Below are positions 37,227 to 44,821 of a DNA stretch of 64,000 nucleotides, in pieces. Within the stretch, counting starts at the first letter, position 1. Each line of letters opens with the position of its first letter. A program made the position numbers and the translations under genes. The notes under the pieces are model-generated. The model was not told the DNA's origin and made no database searches. It was given only the letters and a program-made list of their open reading frames with translations. Source of the stretch: Streptomyces sp. NBC_00461 (GTDB lineage Bacteria > Actinomycetota > Actinomycetes > Streptomycetales > Streptomycetaceae); NCBI RefSeq assembly GCF_036013935.1, contig NZ_CP107902.1, positions 6,543,001 through 6,607,000 of the forward strand, written 5' to 3'.

Positions 37227-37817
37227 TCACTTGAGGCGCTCCCGGATCCGCTCCCGCAGCCAGGCCATCGTGAACCCTCGTGGATCGACCTTCCCGGGCT
37301 GCCACTCCAGGTGGCCGATCACCGACCGTTCCGTCCACCCGTGGTGCCGGCACACGGCTGCCGCGGCCTTCTCGATGGCGTCCAGCTGGGCGGCGGGCCA
37401 GGGGTCCTTGCCGTCGCCGAGGTTCTCGCACTCGAAGCCGTAGAAGTGGCGGTTGCCGTCGGTGTTCGCCTCGTTGTCCGGCGGGAGCGTCTTCTCGGCG
37501 ATCACCGCGCGCAGCACGTCGTCGTCGCCGAGACCGGCGTGGTTGGCGCGGCCGTAGCCGACGAGGTGGACTCTGCCGTCCTTGGTGATCACGCCGTGGC
37601 ACAGCGGTCCGGGAAGTTCGGCGTAGCCGTCCCGGCAGAGCTCCACCGTGTGTTCGCTGCCGCTCGTGACCGTGTGGTGGATCATCACGCCGTGGACCGG
37701 GCCCCAGGGGCCCTTGTGGTTGCGGTTGTGATGCCTCCAGTCCCCGACCTCCGCGACCGTGAGGCCTTCCGCCCTGAGGCCGCTCAGGAAACCGCCCGCG
37801 GACATGGGTGAGGCCAT
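37227..37817 (-). CDS. N-acetylmuramoyl-L-alanine amidase (Amidase_2), no signal peptide
   Basis: A 196-residue zinc amidase of the type 2/PGRP fold that cleaves the bond between muramic acid and the peptide stem. Zinc ligands are likely H47 or H48 (MIHHTV), H169 (VIGHLEW) and D178 (GKVDPRG). There is no signal peptide or membrane segment, so export would need another route; the compact form resembles phage endolysins. ATG 37817 follows AAGGAG by 7 nt. It is divergent from the encapsulin-like shell gene. Confidence 0.87.
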   Translation of the reverse strand: MASPMSAGGFLSGLRAEGLTVAEVGDWRHHNRNHKGPWGPVHGVMIHHTVTSGSEHTVELCRDGYAELPGPLCHGVITKDGRVHLVGYGRANHAGLGDDDVLRAVIAEKTLPPDNEANTDGNRHFYGFECENLGDGKDPWPAAQLDAIEKAAAAVCRHHGWTERSVIGHLEWQPGKVDPRGFTMAWLRERIRERLK

Positions 37818-38111
37818 GACCGTCTCCTTCTTGCCGTGCCGACGGCCGCCCGATGCGACCCTCCGTGAGGGGTGTTGTACCGAAGGTGAGCATCCGGTTA
37901 CACATTGTGTTCGTGGCGAGGGTCCGAATCCGGCCAGCTCGCGACCGTCGGCGTAGGGGCGGAGCCCCCTGTGTGCCCAGCCCGACGAAGATCCAACCCC
38001 GCTCTTTCGGGTAATAGCACCGACACGTTCCGTGATGAAAGGCTGGTCCGCGGAGATCGACGCAGCGGCGCAGATCGGCGTCGGCTGTATGAGCGGGAGG
38101 GCAATTCTCAT
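37818..38111. other. Divergent region between amidase and encapsulin genes
   Basis: 294 bases with both promoters. It contains GTTACACATTGTGTTCG (about 37895-37912) and a GGGTAATA sequence (about 38010) that could be a -10 element. No clear operator or small gene was found. Confidence 0.5.
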
Positions 38112-39518
38112 ATGTCGGTAGGCGAAGAGGTCCGTTCGGAGCAGGGCAAGCCGCAGCAGAGCCTCGGCACGGCAGCCGCACGGAACCTGGCCACCACGAC
38201 CAAGTCGGCACCCCAGATGCAGGAGATCAGCTCGCGCTGGCTGCTGCGCACGCTGCCGTGGGTGAATGTCCAGGGTGGTACGTACCGGGTCAACCGGCGA
38301 CTGAGCTACGCCGTGGGGGACGGCCGCATCACGTTCGTGAAGACCGGCGACCGAGTCGAGGTCATCCCCGCGGAGCTGGGCGAACTGCCCGCGCTGCGTG
38401 ACTACGAGGACGACGAGGTGCTCTCGGAGCTCGCCCAGCGCTGCCGGCAGCAGGAGTTCGCGCCGGGTTCCGTGATCGCCTCGTTCGGCAGCCAGGCCGA
38501 CGAGGTCTATCTGCTGGCGCACGGCAGGGTGGAGAAGGTCGGCACGGGCCCGTACGGCGACGACGCGGTCCTCGGTGTGCTCGCCGACGGCGCCTACCTG
38601 GGTGACGCGGCGCTGCTCGACCCGGAAGCGATCTGGGAGTACACGGCCCGCGCGGCCACCGCGTGCACGGTGCTGATCCTCTCCCGCCAGGACGTCGACC
38701 AGGTCGCGGAGCGCGCCGACTCCCTGCGGGCGCACCTGCGGCAACTGCGGGCGATTCCCGAGCAGCGCACCAACAAGTACGGAGAGAAGGAGGTCGACCT
38801 CGCCGCAGGCCACAGCGGCGAGCCCGACATCCCGCACACCTTCGTGGACTACGAGGCCAAGCCCCGCGAGTACGAACTGAGCATCGCCCAGACCGTGCTG
38901 CGCATCCACTCGCGCGTGGCCGACCTCTACAACCAGCCGATGAACCAGACCGAGCAGCAACTGAGGCTGACGGTCGAGGCGTTGAAGGAGCGCCAGGAGC
39001 ACGAGCTGGTCAACAACCGCGAGTTCGGCCTGCTGAACAACTGCGAGTACGACCAGCGGCTCCAGCCGCACGACGGTGTGCCCAGCCCCGACGACCTGGA
39101 CGAGCTGCTCAGCCGGCGGCGCGGCACCAAGCTGCTGCTCGCCCACCCGCGCGCGATCTCCGCGATCGGCCGCGAGCTCAACAAGCGGGGGCTCGTCCCC
39201 GAGACGATCGAGGTGGGCGGCAACCGCATCCCGACCTGGCGCGGTGTGCCCATCTACCCGTGCAACAAGATCCCGGTCACCGAGGCCCGCACGACCTCGA
39301 TCATCGCGATGCGTACCGGCGAGGCCGAGCAGGGCGTCATCGGACTGCAGCAGGCCGGCATCCCGGACGAGATCGAGCCGAGCCTGTCCGTGCGGTTCAT
39401 GGGCATCAACGAACAGGCGATCATCAAGTACCTGGTGACGGCCTACTACTCGGCCGCGGTCCTCGTCCCGGATGCGCTCGGTGTCCTGGAGAACGTCGAG
39501 ATCGGCCGGTGGAGGTGA
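38112..39518 (+). CDS. eshA: Family 2B encapsulin shell protein with cNMP-binding domain (EshA-like)
   Basis: A 468-residue protein of the EshA family, now placed among Family 2B encapsulins: HK97-fold shell proteins that build protein nanocompartments. Residues 1-90 and 240-468 carry the shell fold; the stretch [20 protein letters not shown] (254-273) with [19 protein letters not shown] and the C-terminal [21 protein letters not shown] are typical. Residues about 92-205 are an inserted cyclic-nucleotide-binding domain with a phosphate cassette of LGDAALLD followed by R180-AAT; the usual GE is GD here. EshA is needed for sporogenic hypha growth in S. griseus. ATG 38112 follows GGGAGGG by about 10 nt. 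The prenyl synthase downstream is the probable cargo. Confidence 0.9.
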   Translation: MSVGEEVRSEQGKPQQSLGTAAARNLATTTKSAPQMQEISSRWLLRTLPWVNVQGGTYRVNRRLSYAVGDGRITFVKTGDRVEVIPAELGELPALRDYEDDEVLSELAQRCRQQEFAPGSVIASFGSQADEVYLLAHGRVEKVGTGPYGDDAVLGVLADGAYLGDAALLDPEAIWEYTARAATACTVLILSRQDVDQVAERADSLRAHLRQLRAIPEQRTNKYGEKEVDLAAGHSGEPDIPHTFVDYEAKPREYELSIAQTVLRIHSRVADLYNQPMNQTEQQLRLTVEALKERQEHELVNNREFGLLNNCEYDQRLQPHDGVPSPDDLDELLSRRRGTKLLLAHPRAISAIGRELNKRGLVPETIEVGGNRIPTWRGVPIYPCNKIPVTEARTTSIIAMRTGEAEQGVIGLQQAGIPDEIEPSLSVRFMGINEQAIIKYLVTAYYSAAVLVPDALGVLENVEIGRWR

Positions 39519-39631
39519 CGTTTCTGCGCCTGGGGGTCGTGTCCCCGCCCACCGCGGCGGGTACATCCCGGTCGTATGTGCCCAGCCGCAGCGGAAGCGC
39601 CGCCGTCCGCGGACTGACCGAGGGAGATCCC

Positions 39632-40720
39632 ATGGCCGAGTTCATGACGGAGGCGAAACAGCGCACCCCGGACGGGCAGCCGCTCGACGGGCACGAGGCG
39701 GCGGTGATCCTGGAGCGCACCCGGGCGTCCGTCGACCCCCAACTGCGCGCCGCCATCGACTCGTTGCCCGGCTCCATGCGCCGGATCGCGCTCTACCACT
39801 TCGGCTGGGAGCACGCGGACGGCACCCCGGCGGCGGGTAACGCGGGCAAGGCGATCCGTCCCGCGCTCGTTCTCACCGCGGCCGCCGCGCTCGGCGGTGC
39901 GAGGGCACGGGAGGCAGCCGTCCGGGCGGCCGCGGCGGTGGAGCTGGTGCACAACTTCACGCTGCTGCACGACGACGTGATGGACCGGGACACCACCCGC
40001 AGGCACCGGCCCACCGCATGGACCGTGTTCGGTGACGCGGACGCGATCCTTGCCGGGGACGCCATGCAGGCGCTGGCCCTCGGGCTGCTCGCCGAGGATC
40101 CGCACCCGGCGTCCGGGCCGGCCGCCGCCCGGCTCGCGGCCTGTGTCGTCGAGCTGTGCGCGGGCCAGCACGCGGACACGGCGATGGAGCGGCGCGGCCC
40201 CGGCGAGGTCACCCTCGACGAGGTGCTGACCATGGCCGAGGCCAAGACGGGCGCGCTGCTCGGCTGCGCCTGCGCTCTGGGCGCGCTGTATGCGGACGCG
40301 TCCGCCGAGGACGTCGAGGCGCTGGACGCGTTCGGCCGCGAGGCCGGGCTGGCCTTCCAGCTCATCGACGACGTCATCGGCATATGGGGCGATCCGCTGC
40401 GCACCGGGAAACCGGTCGGCGCGGATCTGGCGGCCCGCAAGAAGTCCCTGCCGGTGGTCGCCGCGCTCACCTCGGGCACCCCGGCGGCAGCGGAACTGGC
40501 CGCGCTGTACGAAGCGCCGTACGACAAGGAGGGAGGTGAGGGCGACATCGCGCGGACGGCTCTCGCCGTCGAGCAGGCCGGTGGGCGCGACTGGGCGCAG
40601 GTCCAGGCCGCTGACCGCATGGCCCGCGCGATGCACGAGCTGTCCCGGGCGGTCGCCGACCCGGCGGAGGCGGGCGGCCTGCTCGCCCTGCTGGAGTTCG
40701 TGACACGACGCAGCAGCTGA
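39632..40720 (+). CDS. Polyprenyl diphosphate synthase, probable encapsulin cargo
   Basis: A 362-residue trans-prenyltransferase that condenses allylic and isopentenyl diphosphates. Motifs are GKAIRP (72-77), first aspartate motif DDVMD (114-118), RR (123-124) and second motif DDVIG followed by D254 (246-254). Phe at position -5 from the first Asp (F109) and no two-residue insertion resemble type I GGPP synthases, so C20 is the likeliest product. ATG 39632 follows GAGGGAG by 5 nt. GTG 39515, which overlaps the shell gene's stop, would add 39 Ser/Pro/Gly-rich residues. Family 2B shells are known beside polyprenyl transferases, so encapsulation is a strong inference from context. Confidence 0.88.
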   Translation: MAEFMTEAKQRTPDGQPLDGHEAAVILERTRASVDPQLRAAIDSLPGSMRRIALYHFGWEHADGTPAAGNAGKAIRPALVLTAAAALGGARAREAAVRAAAAVELVHNFTLLHDDVMDRDTTRRHRPTAWTVFGDADAILAGDAMQALALGLLAEDPHPASGPAAARLAACVVELCAGQHADTAMERRGPGEVTLDEVLTMAEAKTGALLGCACALGALYADASAEDVEALDAFGREAGLAFQLIDDVIGIWGDPLRTGKPVGADLAARKKSLPVVAALTSGTPAAAELAALYEAPYDKEGGEGDIARTALAVEQAGGRDWAQVQAADRMARAMHELSRAVADPAEAGGLLALLEFVTRRSS

Positions 40721-40803
40721 CCTCTGCCCTTGCAGGCCCCGGGGCCCACCGGGGCGGTCGCGCGGCTCCTGACCCCGCACGGCCGCCGAGGCTCCGGCCC
40801 GGC

Positions 40804-40844
40804 GGGTCCCGCACATCCCCACGGTGTGCGGGGCCCGTCTTTAT
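40804..40844 (+). terminator. Terminator after encapsulin-prenyl synthase operon
   Basis: GGGTCCCGCACA pairs with TGTGCGGGGCCC (one G-T pair) around a nine-base loop and is followed by GTCTTTAT, ending the operon. Confidence 0.8.
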
Positions 40845-40861
40845 GCGGAGGCCCGGTTGCC

Positions 40862-40895
40862 ACTCCCTCAACTCCCTCAGCTCCCTCAACGCACT
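40862..40895. repeat. Short tandem repeat ACTCCCTCA
   Basis: About three imperfect copies of a 9-10 base unit, between the terminator and the GNAT gene. No function evident. Confidence 0.6.
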
Positions 40896-40962
40896 CGGCT
40901 CACAGCCCCGTATAGGCTCAACAGCCGTACGGCCGAGGTCGGTTGAGGCGAGGAGACGGCAT

Positions 40963-41556
40963 ATGGGCGTGGCGATCCGGACGGCGGGCGAGGGCGACCG
41001 GGAGCTGGTCGTGCGGCTGCTGGACCAGGCCTTCCAGGACGATCCGGTCAGTGGCTGGGTCTTTCCCGGGGCCGAGTACCGCCGTTCGACTCACCACCGG
41101 CTGATGGCCGCCTTCACCGGGATCGTGCTCGACGACGGCCGGATCGATGTCACCGAGGACGGCAGCGCGTGCGCGTTGTGGCTGTCCGTGCCCGCCGAAG
41201 CGCACGACGCCGACGACGACGGGCCCGCCCAGCTGCGGGCCGCGGTCGACCCCGGGAACGAACGCGTCGAACTGATAGGCTGGCTGACGGCCCGAATCCA
41301 CCCCGTCGGCCGCGCCCACGAGTACCTGTGGATGATCGGCGTGGCGCCGGAGCGCCAGGGCGAGGGGTTGGGGAGCGCGCTCGTCCAGCACGTCCTCGAC
41401 CGCTGCGACCGCGAGGACCTGCCCGCCTATCTGGAGGCCAGCAGCGCTCGCAGCCGCGTACTCTACGAGCGCTTCGGCTTCGAACTCGCCGGCCGCCCCC
41501 TGGAGCTTCCGGATGGCCCGCTGATGTGGCCGATGTGGCGCGAACCCCGCGGTTGA
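40963..41556 (+). CDS. GNAT-family N-acetyltransferase
   Basis: A 197-residue acetyltransferase. Motif A is IGVAPERQGEGLGSALVQHVL (about 127-147, with QGEGLG as the CoA loop), followed by AYLEASSARSRVLYERFGF. ATG 40963 follows GAGGAGA by 6 nt. The substrate is unknown. A terminator separates it from the encapsulin operon, so it is probably an independent gene. Confidence 0.87.
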   Translation: MGVAIRTAGEGDRELVVRLLDQAFQDDPVSGWVFPGAEYRRSTHHRLMAAFTGIVLDDGRIDVTEDGSACALWLSVPAEAHDADDDGPAQLRAAVDPGNERVELIGWLTARIHPVGRAHEYLWMIGVAPERQGEGLGSALVQHVLDRCDREDLPAYLEASSARSRVLYERFGFELAGRPLELPDGPLMWPMWREPRG

Positions 41557-41661
41557 CCCTGCGGCTGAACCAGCCCTCCGGTGGAGTCGGTGCGCACGTT
41601 CGGCAACGGAGTACCCGTCCGTACGTACGCGCGGCGGCGCCGACCGGCCTACGCTGAGGGC

Positions 41662-41856
41662 ATGGACAGCTCAGAACGCGTCTGTCCGGAGTGCGGACAG
41701 CCCGTGGAGACGGTGGTCAAGCGCCACAAGACACTGGGCGCATGGGTGCCGGTGTGGGTGTCGGGCCCCTGTCGCAACCCCAGGTGCGAGGCATACGTCC
41801 CCCGGGGCGCCGAGTCCGGCGAGGAGCCCGGAGAGACGGCCGCGAAAAAATCCTGA
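41662..41856 (+). CDS. Small zinc-ribbon protein
   Basis: A 64-residue protein with CPEC (8-11) and a second cysteine pair in GPCRNPRC (about 35-42), enough for one zinc site. The middle is LGAWVPVWVSG and the tail acidic. ATG 41662 lies 6 nt after a TACGCT -10 box, so the mRNA is probably leaderless. The function is unknown. Confidence 0.75.
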   Translation: MDSSERVCPECGQPVETVVKRHKTLGAWVPVWVSGPCRNPRCEAYVPRGAESGEEPGETAAKKS

Positions 41857-41862
41857 GACCCG

Positions 41863-41889
41863 TGTCGAGAAGCCCGGCCCGGCTCCGAC
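41863..41889 (+). promoter_or_regulatory. ECF42-type promoter upstream of DGPF gene
   Basis: TGTCGA (41863-41868), 17 bases, then CGAC (41886-41889). The ECF42 group is reported to recognise TGTCGA at -35 and CGWC at -10. The position, about 50 bases before the DGPF start, fits a target of the adjacent sigma factor. Confidence 0.65.
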
Positions 41890-41942
41890 GTCCCCTGTGA
41901 GAGCCGCCCGCCACGGGCGGCGCGAGCCGAAGGAGCAGAGTC

Positions 41943-42356
41943 ATGAAGTACCTGGTCATGGTGCAGTGCACGCAGGCGGACTACGAGGGCATGAGCGGCA
42001 AGGCCAACGCGCACTCCCCGGCCTGGAGCCAGGAGGACGTCCAGGCCATGTACGCCTTCATGGGCGCCGTCAACAACGACCTCGCCGAGAGCGGCGAGCT
42101 GGTCGACGCGCAGGGCCTGACCGAGCCGGCGAAGACCCGGCTGGTCGGCCTGGGTGACGACGGCAAGAGCGTGATCACCGACGGCCCGTACGGCGAGACC
42201 AAGGAGCTGCTGGCCGGCTACTGGGTCCTGGACTGCGCGAGCCTGGAGCGCGTCACGGAGATCGCCGAGCGCATCATCCAGTGCCCCCAGCCCGCCGGGG
42301 CGGCCGACTACCCCGTGGTGATCCGGCCCATCGACAGCGGCTCCGCGGACGTCTGA
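41943..42356 (+). CDS. DGPF/YCII-domain protein
   Basis: A 137-residue protein of the YCII-related family with the hallmark ITDGPYGETKELLAGYWVLDC (about 77-97 in parts), which gives the DGPF name. Enzymatic function is unproven. It precedes an ECF42 sigma factor by 10 bases, a pairing conserved in many genomes. AAGGAG lies 7 nt before ATG 41943. The promoter upstream matches the ECF42 motif. Confidence 0.9.
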   Translation: MKYLVMVQCTQADYEGMSGKANAHSPAWSQEDVQAMYAFMGAVNNDLAESGELVDAQGLTEPAKTRLVGLGDDGKSVITDGPYGETKELLAGYWVLDCASLERVTEIAERIIQCPQPAGAADYPVVIRPIDSGSADV

Positions 42357-42366
42357 GCACAGCCGC

Positions 42367-43587
42367 ATGGGCCGAGCCGCCGAGGTCGAGGACCTGCTGC
42401 GCCGGAATGCGCCGCAGGTCCTCGGCGCGCTGGTGCGCCGGTACGGGCACTTCGACGCCGCCGAGGACGCCGTACAGGAGGCGCTGCTGGCGGCGGCCGA
42501 CCAGTGGCCCACGGCGGGAGTGCCGGACAACCCGCGCGGCTGGTTGATCAAGGTGGCCTCGCGGCGGCTGACCGACGCGCTGCGGTCGGAGGAGGCGCGA
42601 CGGGCCAGGGAGGAGAGGGTGGTGGCGCTGACTCCGCGCGACGCGTTCACCGCTCCGCCACCGGGAGTGGACCGGGCGCCCCGCGAGGATGACACCCTCA
42701 CGCTGCTCTTCCTGTGCTGCCACCCGGACCTCACCCCGCCCGCCCAGATCGCGCTCACCCTGCGTGCGGTCGGCGGTCTGACGACGGCGGAGATCGCCCG
42801 CGCGTATCTGGTCCCGGAGACGACGATGGCGCAGCGCATCAGCCGGGCCAAGCAGAAGGTGCGGGGGGTGCGCTTCGGGCGGCCGGAGAGCTGGCAGAAC
42901 CGTCTGCCCGCCGTTCTGCACACGCTCTACCTGATCTTCAACGAGGGCTATACGGCGACGTCGGGCGCGGTGCTGCAGCGGCGCGAACTGGCCGGCGAGG
43001 CGATCCGGCTGACCCGTACCGTCCACCGGCTGCTGCCCGACGACGGAGAAGTGGCCGGTCTGCTGGCCCTGATGCTGCTCACCGACGCCCGCCGCGCGGC
43101 ACGCACCGGCCCGCACGGCGAACTCGTGCGCCTCGACGAACAGGACCGCGACCGCTGGGACAAGGCCGCGATCGAGGAGGGCGTCGCGCTGGTCACCCGG
43201 GCACTGTCCCGGGGCGGCGCGGGCCCCTACCAGGTGCGCGCCGCCATCGCCGCCGTACACGACGAGTCGCCGTCCGCGGAGGCGACCGACTGGCAGGAGA
43301 TCCTCGGTCTGTACGAGGTGCTGGTCCGCCTGGTCCCGGGTCCCGTCGAACGCCTCAACCGCACCGTGGCCGTCGCCATGGTGGACGGTCCGGAGGCAGG
43401 GCTCGCCGAACTCGACCTGCTGGAACCGCAGTTGGGACACCGCCTCGACGCGGTCCGCGGCCACCTCCTGGAGCGCGCGGGCGCCCACGAACAAGCCCGC
43501 CGCGCCTACGAGTCCGCGGCAGCGGCGACCCTGAGCCTGCCCGAACAGCGCTATCTCCAGGGGCGGGCGGCACGGCTGAGGCCGTAA
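42367..43587 (+). CDS. ECF42-group sigma factor with C-terminal TPR-like domain
   Basis: A 406-residue extracytoplasmic-function-type sigma factor. Region 2 spans about 8-75 (VRRYGHFDAAEDAVQEALLAA; NPRGWLIKVASRRLTDALR), and region 4 about 110-170 (LTLRAVGGLTTAEIARAYLVPETTMAQRISRAKQKV in parts). Unlike ordinary ECF factors of about 190 residues, it has a 230-residue helical C-terminal domain of TPR type (RAAIAAVHDESPSAEATDWQEILGLYEVL; RLDAVRGHLLERAGAHEQARRAYESA), which is characteristic of ECF42 and needed for activity. No anti-sigma gene is adjacent, as expected for the group. Confidence 0.9.
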   Translation: MGRAAEVEDLLRRNAPQVLGALVRRYGHFDAAEDAVQEALLAAADQWPTAGVPDNPRGWLIKVASRRLTDALRSEEARRAREERVVALTPRDAFTAPPPGVDRAPREDDTLTLLFLCCHPDLTPPAQIALTLRAVGGLTTAEIARAYLVPETTMAQRISRAKQKVRGVRFGRPESWQNRLPAVLHTLYLIFNEGYTATSGAVLQRRELAGEAIRLTRTVHRLLPDDGEVAGLLALMLLTDARRAARTGPHGELVRLDEQDRDRWDKAAIEEGVALVTRALSRGGAGPYQVRAAIAAVHDESPSAEATDWQEILGLYEVLVRLVPGPVERLNRTVAVAMVDGPEAGLAELDLLEPQLGHRLDAVRGHLLERAGAHEQARRAYESAAAATLSLPEQRYLQGRAARLRP

Positions 43588-43596
43588 CCTGGGCCC

Positions 43597-43905
43597 ATGA
43601 CCGGTGAGTTGGGGGGAACGCGCCGCCGAATGTGGCGCTGGGCCGTGCTGGTGTGGGCGACCGCCGTGGCCGTCGGGGGAGGGCTCACCCTGTGGCTGCA
43701 GGACTCCATGCAACCGCGGCCGCCGGCTGTCCGGGAGCAGGAATCCCCCGCCGAACCGGCCGCCCCGCTACTGAAGGCCACCGCCTGCCCGAGGGGGCCA
43801 CGGGCTTCGTGTGCGTGGACGCGTGGGCGACTCCTTGAGAGTCGGCGTATGAGCCTCGGCCGGTCCGGGGGGCGCGTCTCGGCCCGCGGGTTCACCGTTC
43901 CATGA
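43597..43905 (+). CDS. Small membrane-anchored protein, probable frameshift near the end
   Basis: The open frame gives 102 residues: one membrane helix (about 13-34), then a Pro/Glu-rich stretch to residue 62. From about 43790 the reading becomes Arg-rich and runs into the opposite-strand VOC gene. In the neighbouring frame the same DNA reads PEGATGFVCVDAWATP and stops at 43836-43838, which looks like a genuine end. A one-base loss in the CCC near 43790 would explain this. The gene is either frameshifted here or affected by a sequence error. The function is unknown. Confidence 0.5.
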   Translation: MTGELGGTRRRMWRWAVLVWATAVAVGGGLTLWLQDSMQPRPPAVREQESPAEPAAPLLKATACPRGPRASCAWTRGRLLESRRMSLGRSGGRVSARGFTVP

Positions 43906-44299
43906 ACCGCAGCATGTTCCCCGCCGGATCCCGGAACGCGCAGTCCCGGACCCCGTACGGCATGTCCGTCGGCTCCTGGATCACCTCGGCGCCCGATTCC
44001 TGGACGCGGGCGAAGAGGGCGTCGCAGTTCGCGGTGGTGAAGTTGACGCCGCGCAGCATGCCCTTGGCCAGCAGCTGCTCCATCGCATCCCGGTCGGCGG
44101 GGGAGAGGTCGGGGTTCGCCGCGGGCGGTTCGAGGACGATCGACACGTCCGGTTGCAGCGGCGACCCGACGGTCACCCACCGCATGCCCTCGTACTTGAC
44201 GTCGTTGCGGATCTCCAGGCCCAGGACGTCGCAGTAGAAGGCGATCGCCTTGTCGTGGTCGTCGACGGCGATGAAACAGTTGTTCAGTTTCAGGTCCAT
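43892..44299 (-). CDS. VOC-superfamily (glyoxalase-like) protein
   Basis: A 135-residue vicinal-oxygen-chelate protein: beta-alpha-beta units NNCFIAVDDHDKAIAFYCDVLGLEI in the first half and GVNFTTANCDALFARVQESGAEVIQEP with FRDPAGNMLRFM in the second. Such proteins are metal enzymes or antibiotic-binding proteins; the ligand set is incomplete, so activity is unsure. It follows the AraC-type gene by 27 bases on the same strand and may be its target. Confidence 0.87.
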   Translation of the reverse strand: MDLKLNNCFIAVDDHDKAIAFYCDVLGLEIRNDVKYEGMRWVTVGSPLQPDVSIVLEPPAANPDLSPADRDAMEQLLAKGMLRGVNFTTANCDALFARVQESGAEVIQEPTDMPYGVRDCAFRDPAGNMLRFMER

Positions 44300-44326
44300 G
44301 CATCCAACCTAAGGTCATGAGCGGCG

Positions 44327-44722
44327 CTACGCCCGGGTCGGGCGCGTGTACGCCCGCGCCACGCAGGGCGGGATCGCCGCGCTCTCCTCGTGCGAGCGAG
44401 CCCGGTAGGAGCTCGGCGTCTCGCCGACCAGCTCGGTGAAGCGGGCGCTGAAGGAGCCGAGGGAGGAGCAGCCCACCGCCATGCAGACCTCCGTCACGGT
44501 CATGTCGCCGCGGCGCAGGAGGGCCTTGGCCCGTTCGACCCGGCGGGTCATGAGGTAGCCGTACGGTGTCTCGCCGTAGGCCTCCCGGAAGCTGCGCTGG
44601 AAGTGGCCCGGCGACATCAGCGCGGTGCGGGCGAGGGCGGGGACGTCGAGGGGTTCGGCGTACTCGCGGTCCATGCGGTCGCGTGCCTTGCGCAGCCGTA
44701 CCAGATCCTCACGGTTCACCAC
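44327..44722 (-). CDS. AraC-type DNA-binding protein without sensor domain
   Basis: A 131-residue protein consisting of the AraC double helix-turn-helix (about 15-110: LARTALMSPGHFQRSFREAYG and EVCMAVGCSSLGSFSARFTELVG) plus a short tail. With no ligand domain it resembles MarA/SoxS-type activators. It starts at GTG 44722 (or 44719) and forms a short operon with the VOC gene. It is divergent from the PiT transporter. Confidence 0.86.
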   Translation of the reverse strand: MVNREDLVRLRKARDRMDREYAEPLDVPALARTALMSPGHFQRSFREAYGETPYGYLMTRRVERAKALLRRGDMTVTEVCMAVGCSSLGSFSARFTELVGETPSSYRARSHEESAAIPPCVARAYTRPTRA

Positions 44723-44771
44723 GTCAGCATCGCACGATCCACACCGTCCGGGTGCTTGGTTCTGGAGCGTG

Positions 44772-44789
44772 CTTCACCTCATGTTCGCC
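44772..44789 (+). promoter_or_regulatory. PHO-box-like direct repeat upstream of PiT gene
   Basis: CTTCACC (44772-44778) and GTTCGCC (44783-44789) are spaced exactly 11 bases apart, matching the direct-repeat units (GTTCACC core, 11-base period) bound by PhoP in Streptomyces. It ends 33 bases before the PiT start. Confidence 0.5.
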
Positions 44790-44821
44790 TGCTGTATGAA
44801 AGCGCTTGTTCCCCTAAGGCG

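Noticed and set aside
38005..38020. GGGTAATA as a SigB-type -10 for the encapsulin gene
   Set aside because: No GTTT-like -35 at 14-16 bases upstream, so support is too weak.
37818..39566. Upstream extension of the amidase frame opposite the encapsulin gene
   Set aside because: The open frame is an accident of antisense composition; ATG 37817 has a good ribosome site and starts the recognisable protein.
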